Positions 53,704 through 60,404 of a DNA stretch of 60,404 nt are shown here, one piece after another. The DNA is from Gammaproteobacteria bacterium (GTDB lineage Bacteria; Pseudomonadota; Gammaproteobacteria; JAJPIJ01), in NCBI GenBank assembly GCA_022072255.1, contig JAJVHZ010000041.1, forward strand, positions 5,947 through 66,350, given 5' to 3'. Below the pieces are notes generated by a model. That model made no database searches, was not told where the DNA came from, and saw only the letters and a program-made list of their open reading frames with translations. How positions within the stretch are numbered: the stretch's first letter is position 1; each line of letters opens with the position of its first letter. Both the position numbers and the translations under genes were made by a program.

Positions 53704-53859
53704 TCAGCGCGACGCCCCGAGCTTCGCTCGCGTCCGCGCCGCCTCCGGGGCAAAGCCCTTCGGCACGACGGCGAAGACCGGGGCCGCGATCAGCGGCTTC
53801 AGTTCCGCCGCCTCGCCGATGGCGGGCGCAATCGCTATGGCATCATCGGCCCCGGACAT
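53704..53859 (-). CDS. Possible small protein (51 aa) upstream of glcD
   Basis: A 51-codon frame starting MSGADDAIAIAP and ending TRAKLGASR, with AAGGGG about 7 bases before the ATG, a better ribosome site than that of glcD. It is 11 bases upstream of the glcD start and in the same direction, so the two may be coupled. Composition is Ala-rich and I recognise no family. It could be a genuine small protein or chance in GC-rich DNA. The rest of the 53693-54008 gap holds the rng promoter candidate only. Confidence 0.4.
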   Translation of the reverse strand: MSGADDAIAIAPAIGEAAELKPLIAAPVFAVVPKGFAPEAARTRAKLGASR

Positions 53860-53897
53860 CGCTAAGCCCCTTCATCAGGTTCGTGCTTCAACTGTAT

Positions 53898-53903
53898 TAC
53901 AAT
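53898..53903 (+). promoter_or_regulatory. -10 candidate for rng-yhdP
   Basis: TACAAT (5/6) on the plus strand, 105 bases before the rng ATG, with no good -35. Confidence 0.35.
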
Positions 53904-54008
53904 CGGGCAAATCCGGACGGGACTTCGGAAACAGTCTGAAGCCGCACAAGACGTCTCCGCCGGGAGCCCCGCGGCCGCAGCCCACCCAACAGCGAGCATA
54001 CACCAGAC

Positions 54009-55520
54009 ATGGCCGAGGAGATTCTCATCAACGTGACGCCGCAGGAGACGCGGGTGGCGTTCATCGAGAACGGTGTGCTGCAGGAGGTCATCGTCGAACG
54101 CAACCGGCGCCGCGGCCTGGTCGGAAACATCTACCTCGGCAAGATCTCCCGGGTGCTGCCCGGCATGGGGGCGGCCTTCGTGGAGATCGGTCTGCAGCGG
54201 ACCGCCTTCCTGCACATCTCCGACATCCTCACCGTGGAGCAGCCGTCCGCCAACGGCAGCGCATCGATCACCATCGACCAGATCCTGCGAGAGGGCCAGG
54301 AGATCCTGGTGCAGGTGGCCAAGGATCCGCTGGGCACCAAGGGGGCGAGGCTCACCACGCAGATCTGCATCCCCTCGCGCTACCTGGTCTTCATGCCTCA
54401 CAGCCAGACGATCGGCATCTCGCAACGGATCGAGAACGAGCAGGAGCGGACCCGGCTGCGCGAGATCCTCACCCGCCGCGGCGCGGGACTGGCGGGCGAG
54501 AACGGCAACGGGGTCATCAACGCCGACGCCGCGCAGTCCTCCCCGGGCGGGTTCATCGTGCGCACGGCCGCGGAAGGCATCGAGGAGGAGAGCATCGCCA
54601 CGGACATGGAGTTCCTGCAGCGGCTGTGGCAGTCGATCCAGTCCCACATCTCGCAGGCCACGGCGCCGGCGCTGGTGCACGACGATCTGCCGCTGCTGCT
54701 GCGCACCGTGCGCGATCTCGCGGCCCGCGAGGTCGAGGTGATCCGCGTGGACTCGCGCGAGAACTACATGCGCCTGAAGGACTTCGCGCAGGAGTTCATT
54801 CCCGATCTGGGCGGGCGGATCGAACACTATCCTGGCGAGCGGCCGATCTTTGACCTTTACTCGGTGGAGGACGAGATCCAGCGCGCACTGGAACGACGGG
54901 TGGAGCTGAAGTCCGGCGGTCACCTGATCTTCGACCAGACCGAGGCGATGACCACCGTCGACGTGAACACCGGCGCCTTCGTCGGCCACCGCAATCTAGA
55001 GGAAACGATCTTCAAGACCAACCTCGAGGCGGCCCAGGCGATCGCCCGCCAGCTGCGGCTGCGCAACCTGGGAGGGATCGTCATCGTCGACTTCATCGAC
55101 ATGGCCGACCCCGATCACCAGCGCCAGGTGCTGCGCGCGCTCGAACGCAGCCTGGAACGCGACCATTCCAAGGTGGTGGTCAGCGAGATCACCTCGCTCG
55201 GGCTGGTACAGATCACCCGCAAACGTACGCGCGAGAGCCTCGAGCACGTGCTGTGCGAGCCCTGCCCGACCTGCCAGGGACGCGGGTCGATCAAGACCGC
55301 GGAGACCGTGTGCTACGAGATCTTCCGCGAGATACTGCGCGAGGTCCGCCAGTTCGAGACGCAGAAACTCCTGGTGGTGGCCGCGCGCGAGGTCGTGGAC
55401 CGCCTCACGGACGAGGATTCGCAGGCGGTGGCGGAACTTGAAGAGTTCATCAGCCGCCCCATCCAGTTCCAGGTCGAGCCGATGTACTCGCCGGAACAAT
55501 TCGACGTGGTGCTACTCTGA
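54009..55520 (+). CDS. rng: Ribonuclease G
   Basis: 503 aa. S1 domain at ~38-120 (GNIYLGKISRVLPGMGAAFVEIGLQRTAFLH). The 5'-sensor/RNase H-like and DNase I-like parts include VDVNTGAFVGHRN and IVIVDFIDM, with Asp residues for metal. The zinc-link CEPCPTCQGRG near residue 416 fits RNase E/G. The short length and lack of the C-terminal scaffold identify RNase G rather than E. It processes rRNA and mRNA 5' ends. It is 9 bases before yhdP, the usual order. Confidence 0.96.
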   Translation: MAEEILINVTPQETRVAFIENGVLQEVIVERNRRRGLVGNIYLGKISRVLPGMGAAFVEIGLQRTAFLHISDILTVEQPSANGSASITIDQILREGQEILVQVAKDPLGTKGARLTTQICIPSRYLVFMPHSQTIGISQRIENEQERTRLREILTRRGAGLAGENGNGVINADAAQSSPGGFIVRTAAEGIEEESIATDMEFLQRLWQSIQSHISQATAPALVHDDLPLLLRTVRDLAAREVEVIRVDSRENYMRLKDFAQEFIPDLGGRIEHYPGERPIFDLYSVEDEIQRALERRVELKSGGHLIFDQTEAMTTVDVNTGAFVGHRNLEETIFKTNLEAAQAIARQLRLRNLGGIVIVDFIDMADPDHQRQVLRALERSLERDHSKVVVSEITSLGLVQITRKRTRESLEHVLCEPCPTCQGRGSIKTAETVCYEIFREILREVRQFETQKLLVVAAREVVDRLTDEDSQAVAELEEFISRPIQFQVEPMYSPEQFDVVLL

Positions 55521-55529
55521 TTCTGCCTG

Positions 55530-58500
55530 ATGGTCAAGCGCCTCACCCTCAAGTTCCTGAACGTGCTGTGGAAGACCACGGCGGTGCTGGTCGTGGGCGT
55601 GGCCGTGATGGTGAGCGTGGTCAGGCTGATGCTGCCGGGGATCGATCGCTATCGCGAGCCGATCACGCAGTGGGTCAGCAGGCAGATCGCGCAGCCGGTG
55701 GAGTTCGACGCGATCACCGCCAACTGGCGGGGCTGGACGCCGGTCATCGAGCTGAGCAACGTGCGCCTGACGGGCGCGGACGGCGGGACATCCGTCACCC
55801 GCTTCGCCAAGGCGCGCTTCGCCCTGGATCCCATCCGATCCCTGAAGCGGCGCGAGATCGTTCCCGGGCAGCTCGTGGTCAGCGGCATGCAGATCTCGCT
55901 CGCGCGCAGCGAGGGTGGCAGCATCCGGCTCGAGGGCGTCGGCGAGGGCGAGGCCGCCGTTTCGAGCCTCAGGAAGAATGCACTGGCCTACTGGCTGCAG
56001 ACCCAGCGGCAGCTGACCATCGAGGAGGCGGCCATCACCTGGAACGACGATCGCCTGCTGAAACCCCTCATCTTCTCGAACGTCTCGCTGGACATACGCA
56101 GCGACGGGCAGCGCCGCCAGTTCAACGGCCGCGCCCGACTCCCCGACTCCGAGAGCGAATTCGAGTTCCGCCTCGACGCCGACGGCGACCTGCTCACCAG
56201 CACGTGGTCGGGCACGATGTACCTGGAGGGCCATGGCATCGATCCGCAGTCGCTGCTCGAGTACAAGCGCTGGCTGGGCCTGGAGGTGGTCGGGGGACGG
56301 CTCGATTTCCGATTCTGGAGCGACTGGAAAAATGCCCGGGTAACCCGCGTCAGCGGCGTCTTCTCGGCCGGCGGGTCGGAGGTCGGCGCACGCGGGCATC
56401 GCATCCTGTTGCAGCAGATGCGCGGCAACGTCGACGCCCTGCGCACCGAGGCGGGGCAATGGCTGCTGCGGGTCGATTCGCTGCAGGTCGGGACCGCCAA
56501 CGGCTCCTGGCCCGACAACCGGATCGTCATGCAGCTGAAACGCGCGCGGGCGCCCGCCACCACCCCGGAGATGCAGATCAACGTCGCCTACCTGAAGCTC
56601 GACGACCTCGTCCCGGTGGCCAGCAGTATCACCGCGCTGCCGCCGCAGGTGCGCGACGCGCTGACATCGATGGGCCCGCACGGAGCGGTGCGTGATCTGC
56701 GCGTGCGATACACGCCAACGGCGGCGCCCGGGGAGCAGACCGCGCTCAGCGCGGAGTTCGAGGACCTCGGCATCCGCGGCGCGGACCTCCGACCGGGGCT
56801 CGACGGCCTGCGCGGTTCCATCGCCGTGGCCGCCGACAGCGGCACCTTGACGCTCGATTGCGATCGCGTGACGGTCTCCGCGCCGAAGCTCTACGACCAG
56901 CCGATCATCCTGACGCGACTCGATGGCAGGCTTGGCCTGAGCCGCACCGGCGATGGCTGGCGGCTCAGCACCGATGGCCTCGGCATCGCCAACGCCGACT
57001 TCGACCTGACCGCGTTCGGGAACATCGCCGCACGCGCGGGTGCCGCACCGAACGCGCAGCTGTTCGCGCGCATCGATCACCTCAGCGCCCGGCGCATCAA
57101 GGACTACCTGCCCACGGTCGGCCTGACGCCGAAGGTCCGCGACTGGTTCGGTCACGCGTTTCCCTCGGGACGCGTCGACGGCGGTGGCATCGTCGTGCGC
57201 GGCCCGCTCGATCAATTCCCGTTCGACGGCAGGAACGGGCGCTTCGAGGCGCGCCTGCACGTCGTGGACGCGGAACTGCTGTTCCGTCCCAAATGGCCGG
57301 TCATCACCAGGCTCAGCGGCGACGTGGTGTTCGCCGGACGCAGCATGACGGTGCTCGTGCCGCAGGCCGAGACCATCGGCGCGGAGCTGACCGAGACCAC
57401 GGCGCGCATTCCGGACCTGTTCGCAAAGGAGAAACTGCTGCTCATCGATGGCACCGCCAGGGGTCCAACCGCCGTCGGCCGCAAATACCTGCTGGAATCT
57501 CCGCTCAAGGACAAGGTACCCGACGTGCCCGACCTGCTGACCGACGCCGGCCGGATCGATCTTGCGCTCAGCCTGCGCATACCCCTGCGGCCGGTGCCCA
57601 ACGAGATCAAGGGCACGGTCAGGTTGCACGACGCGGTGGTGCGCTCCCGGCAACTGAACGGCGAGATCAAGTCGGTCAGCGGCACGCTCACCTTCACCCA
57701 GAAGGGCTTCGAAGCCACCGGACTGCAGGGCTTCTACGCCGACAGGCCGGTGGAGCTGAGCATCACGGGGACCTCGGAGAAGGGGCGAGTGGACGCACAG
57801 TTCACCCTCGGCGGACGCGGCGACACAGCCTATCTCGCCGACCGCCTGAGGGCGTTCACACCGGGCATCGCCGGCTGGCTCGAACGGCACAAGGCACTCG
57901 AACACGCCGTCGGGGAGACCGACTGGCAGGTGACCGCACAGCTGAGCAGGGCCGCGGGCGGGGCGGCGCGGGTCACCGACCTCCGCGTCACTTCCACGCT
58001 CGCCGGCATGCAGCTGGCTCTGCCCTCGCCGCTTGGCAAGGACCGCGCCGAATCACGGCCGCTGGCCATACACGTCGACCTGGCGCAGCCGACCAGCCGC
58101 GGCATCGATTTCAGTCTCGGCAACGAATTGCACGGTGCGCTGCTGCTCACCGAGGACGTGGAAGGCGACACCAGCCTGAAGCGCGCCGCGCTGCGTTTTG
58201 GAAATTCCCCGGCGAGCCTGCCCTCCGACGACACGCTCTCCATCACCGGCACGACCTCCGAGCTGTCGATCAACGACTGGCTGGATGCGCTCTACGAACG
58301 CATGTCGCTGGGCGGAGCCGTCGGCAACTCCTCGGCGCCGCCGATACCGATCTGGATAGACCTGAGCGCCGGGCGCCTGCAGGCGCTCGGGCGCAACTTC
58401 GAGCACGTGCGGGTGCGCGGCGACAGCGGCCGCACGCACTGGAAGCTGCACGTCGTCGGCGATCAGATCGAAGGCGACGTCATCATTCCGCATTACCTCA

Positions 58501-59456
58501 GGCAGATGCCCAGCAAGGCGCACCTGCGCAAGCTGCACGTCCCGCCGCGCGCGGTCGCGAGCGTCACGCCGGTGGACGTAAACCCCGGCCGCATGCCCCC
58601 CTTCAGCATCACGATCGACGATTTCGCCTACCAGACGGTCAGCCTCGGCCGCGGCGAGCTGCGCACCTCGCCGGTCGCCAATGGCCTGAAGATCGAGACG
58701 CTGACGTTCGAGTCGCCGGCATCGAAGATCAGCGCCGAGGGCGAGTGGATTTACGCCGACGAGGTACACACCTCGCGGTTCAGCATCGATGTGAATGCCG
58801 CCGATCTCGGCAAACTTCTCGGACAGTTCGGCTACGGCGTCACCGCGGTCGAGGGCGGCAAGACGGCCATCGACATCAACGCCTCCTGGGCCGGTAGTCC
58901 GGCCGACTTCACGCTCGAGCGGCTGCATGGATCGATGACCATGAACATCGAGGACGGCCGCTTCCTCGACGTCGACAACCCGGCGGTCGGACGTCTGTTC
59001 GGACTGTTGAGCATACAGGCGCTGCCGAAACGGCTGATGCTCGATTTCAACGACCTGTTCGCCAAGGGCATGAGTTTCGACAGGATCAGCGGCAATTTCG
59101 AGTTCGACGGCGGCAATGCCTACACCAACAACCTGGTGATGAACGCCTCCTCGGCGCGCATCGAGGTGACGGGACGCACCGGGCTCGCGGGGCAGGACTA
59201 CGACCAGGTGGCCACCGTCACGCCGCAGATCTCCGACAGCCTCCCGGTGGCGAGCGCCATTTTCGGGCCGGTGGGCGCCACCGTGGGCGCGGCGATCTTC
59301 ATCGGCAAGCAACTGATCCCGGAGCTGCCGGGCCAGATCGACAAGCTGCTCGCCAAACAGTACACGATCACCGGGTCGTGGAAGGATCCGAAGGTCGAGC
59401 AGGTGCACGGCAACTCCGGCGAGAACGTCAGTCCGGCGCCCACCGCGGACGGCTGA
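55530..59456 (+). CDS. yhdP: YhdP family AsmA-like envelope protein
   Basis: 1308 aa. A single N-terminal membrane helix (WKTTAVLVVGVAVMVSVVRLMLP) anchors a long periplasmic beta-rich protein. The family (TIGR02099, AsmA-like/bridge-type proteins) moves phospholipids between inner and outer membrane. The C-terminal AsmA-like region contains FTLERLHGSMTMNIEDGRFLDVDNPAVGRLFGLLSIQALPKRL, highly typical of YhdP. Full length and co-transcribed with rng. The convergent gap to the next gene (87 bases) has no obvious terminator. Confidence 0.95.
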   Translation: MVKRLTLKFLNVLWKTTAVLVVGVAVMVSVVRLMLPGIDRYREPITQWVSRQIAQPVEFDAITANWRGWTPVIELSNVRLTGADGGTSVTRFAKARFALDPIRSLKRREIVPGQLVVSGMQISLARSEGGSIRLEGVGEGEAAVSSLRKNALAYWLQTQRQLTIEEAAITWNDDRLLKPLIFSNVSLDIRSDGQRRQFNGRARLPDSESEFEFRLDADGDLLTSTWSGTMYLEGHGIDPQSLLEYKRWLGLEVVGGRLDFRFWSDWKNARVTRVSGVFSAGGSEVGARGHRILLQQMRGNVDALRTEAGQWLLRVDSLQVGTANGSWPDNRIVMQLKRARAPATTPEMQINVAYLKLDDLVPVASSITALPPQVRDALTSMGPHGAVRDLRVRYTPTAAPGEQTALSAEFEDLGIRGADLRPGLDGLRGSIAVAADSGTLTLDCDRVTVSAPKLYDQPIILTRLDGRLGLSRTGDGWRLSTDGLGIANADFDLTAFGNIAARAGAAPNAQLFARIDHLSARRIKDYLPTVGLTPKVRDWFGHAFPSGRVDGGGIVVRGPLDQFPFDGRNGRFEARLHVVDAELLFRPKWPVITRLSGDVVFAGRSMTVLVPQAETIGAELTETTARIPDLFAKEKLLLIDGTARGPTAVGRKYLLESPLKDKVPDVPDLLTDAGRIDLALSLRIPLRPVPNEIKGTVRLHDAVVRSRQLNGEIKSVSGTLTFTQKGFEATGLQGFYADRPVELSITGTSEKGRVDAQFTLGGRGDTAYLADRLRAFTPGIAGWLERHKALEHAVGETDWQVTAQLSRAAGGAARVTDLRVTSTLAGMQLALPSPLGKDRAESRPLAIHVDLAQPTSRGIDFSLGNELHGALLLTEDVEGDTSLKRAALRFGNSPASLPSDDTLSITGTTSELSINDWLDALYERMSLGGAVGNSSAPPIPIWIDLSAGRLQALGRNFEHVRVRGDSGRTHWKLHVVGDQIEGDVIIPHYLRQMPSKAHLRKLHVPPRAVASVTPVDVNPGRMPPFSITIDDFAYQTVSLGRGELRTSPVANGLKIETLTFESPASKISAEGEWIYADEVHTSRFSIDVNAADLGKLLGQFGYGVTAVEGGKTAIDINASWAGSPADFTLERLHGSMTMNIEDGRFLDVDNPAVGRLFGLLSIQALPKRLMLDFNDLFAKGMSFDRISGNFEFDGGNAYTNNLVMNASSARIEVTGRTGLAGQDYDQVATVTPQISDSLPVASAIFGPVGATVGAAIFIGKQLIPELPGQIDKLLAKQYTITGSWKDPKVEQVHGNSGENVSPAPTADG

Positions 59457-59543
59457 CACCGGTCGCGGGATCCCCTCCGGCGGCTGCAGCCTCCACACGC
59501 GCGGCCCGTGCGCCCGGGACTTGCGCCCCGCCGGACGGCCGCG

Positions 59544-60404
59544 CTACGGCCCGAGGATGCTCACCTCCGCGCGGCGCGCCTCGGCAAGGTTTCCGCTGCC
59601 CGTGGCGTCCGCCGGCTGGCGCAGCATGATGCGTTCGCGCGCGATGCCGGCGGCCACGAGCGCGGCCCAGGTGGCCCCGGCCCGGTTCTTTGCCAGCGCG
59701 GCGTTGAGCTCCTGCGAGCCGCGCGGATCGTGGAATCCCTGTATCACCGCCCTGGCGTCGGGATGCTCGTCGAGATAGCGGATGATCGGCGCCAGCACCT
59801 CGCCGGCGTCGGCGGGAAGACCCCACTTCGCGGTGTCGAAGTAGAGCCTGGCGGCCGGCGGCACGTCCCCGGTGCCGGCTGTCGCGGCCGGCGCAACCGC
59901 CGGCGGGTAATAGACCTCGTGATGCGGCTCGGGGAAACGCGGCCCGGTCCACGCCGGCAGCGTGGAGGGCGCGGTGCGCACCTGCGCGTTGGGGTCTTCG
60001 ATCGTGTACGCCGGCGACGGCGCCGTCGATACTTCCGGTTCCTCGTCCGGCATCGCCGCGGCAGCCCGTGCCTCGGGCGGCATCTCTTCCTGCATCTCGG
60101 GCTGCGCCGCTTCCGGCGCCTCGGGCGGCACCTCTTCCGGCACACTCGGCGTCACCGCCTCCGGACCTGCGGCGACCGGCGCGGGCGGCGGCACGTAGAC
60201 CTTGTGCTCGTAGGCCGGCGGCTGCGGGCCTTCCCACGGTGGCAGCCGTACGGTGTCGGTTCGGACCTGAGCGTTGGGATCGCTGACCGTATACGGCGGC
60301 TCGGCGGCCGGGGATTCGGTCTCGGCAGTGGCGGGCGGCGCCTCGGTGACAGGGACTTCGGCTTCGACCGTGGCGGGCGGCGCTTCGGCGGCAGGCGCTT
60401 CGGC
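59544..60404 (-). CDS. OmpA-domain envelope protein with internal repeat (partial, N-terminus off the window)
   Basis: 286 codons visible; the frame stays open to the window edge. The C-terminal ~105 residues form an OmpA-like domain (LYFDTAKWGLPADAGEVLAPIIRYLDEHPD, then GFHDPRGSQELNAALAKNRAG and LAEARRAEVSI) that binds peptidoglycan. Upstream are two copies of a ~37-residue module with YT-x2-DPNAQVRT, LP-x-W-x-GP and VY-x-PP (about 60293-60185 and 60008-59898), spaced 95 residues apart and separated by Pro/Glu/Ala-rich linkers. The N-terminal signal or membrane part is not seen. Possibly related to OmpA domains attached to respiratory or envelope proteins; function unknown. Confidence 0.75.
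   Translation of the reverse strand, partial: AEAPAAEAPPATVEAEVPVTEAPPATAETESPAAEPPYTVSDPNAQVRTDTVRLPPWEGPQPPAYEHKVYVPPPAPVAAGPEAVTPSVPEEVPPEAPEAAQPEMQEEMPPEARAAAAMPDEEPEVSTAPSPAYTIEDPNAQVRTAPSTLPAWTGPRFPEPHHEVYYPPAVAPAATAGTGDVPPAARLYFDTAKWGLPADAGEVLAPIIRYLDEHPDARAVIQGFHDPRGSQELNAALAKNRAGATWAALVAAGIARERIMLRQPADATGSGNLAEARRAEVSILGP

Overview
The window is about 60 kb of high-GC DNA that reads as a gammaproteobacterial chromosome. Core gene order supports this: prfB-lysS, alaC-hom-thrC, and rng directly followed by yhdP. The RfaH homologue with an ops element and the FliA-type promoter fit as well. A Chromatiales/Ectothiorhodospiraceae-like or Xanthomonadales-related lineage is my inference; nothing here fixes the genus. 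I see no rRNA, tRNA, insertion sequence, prophage or CRISPR array.

Region 1 (1-25.2 kb) is a surface-glycan locus, almost all on the minus strand. Reading with transcription from about 20 kb down to 1, it holds an RfaH-type antiterminator, a bifunctional GDP-mannose enzyme (ManC), a winged-helix regulator with its own promoter/operator, and a leader carrying a 12/12 ops sequence. These are followed by 17 glycan genes without a break. They are a WbpB/WbpD/WbpE set (3-amino-3-deoxy uronic acid sugar), a HisF/HisH ammonia-producing pair, an extra Gfo/Idh oxidoreductase, and a GDP-route legionaminic acid pathway (LegB, LegC, LegG, LegI, PtmE, LegF). PtmA/PtmF-like oxidoreductases, an N-acetyl sugar amidotransferase and an ABC-type glycan flippase cut by the window edge complete the run. 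Many junctions are 4-base ATGA, GTGA or TTGA overlaps, so expression is probably translationally coupled. A divergent O-antigen polymerase/ligase follows, then Ugd, WbpA and a UDP-glucuronate-type 4-epimerase. The inferred product is a surface polysaccharide or glycoprotein glycan with a nonulosonic acid and an amidine-modified acidic sugar. No glycosyltransferase and no LegH acetyltransferase lie in the window.

Region 2 (25.3-36 kb) holds mixed housekeeping genes: a HIT protein, a lipoprotein, a DJ-1/PfpI protein, MscL, a macrodomain protein, an SMR transporter, a HAD phosphatase, an M17 aminopeptidase, a chemoreceptor with a FliA-like promoter and an intrinsic terminator, an alpha/beta hydrolase and ArgG.

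Region 3 (36-46.6 kb) is rich in c-di-GMP genes: two tandem GGDEF proteins with degenerate EAL domains behind a CRP-type site, and a response regulator-GGDEF-EAL protein with intact motifs. Among them lie LysS, PrfB (with its programmed +1 frameshift) and a COG4255/RpfE-like protein.

Region 4 (46.7-60.4 kb) carries ThrC (with an unusual Cys-rich insertion), Hom, AlaC, TldD, GlcD, RNase G, YhdP and a partial OmpA-like protein with an internal repeat.
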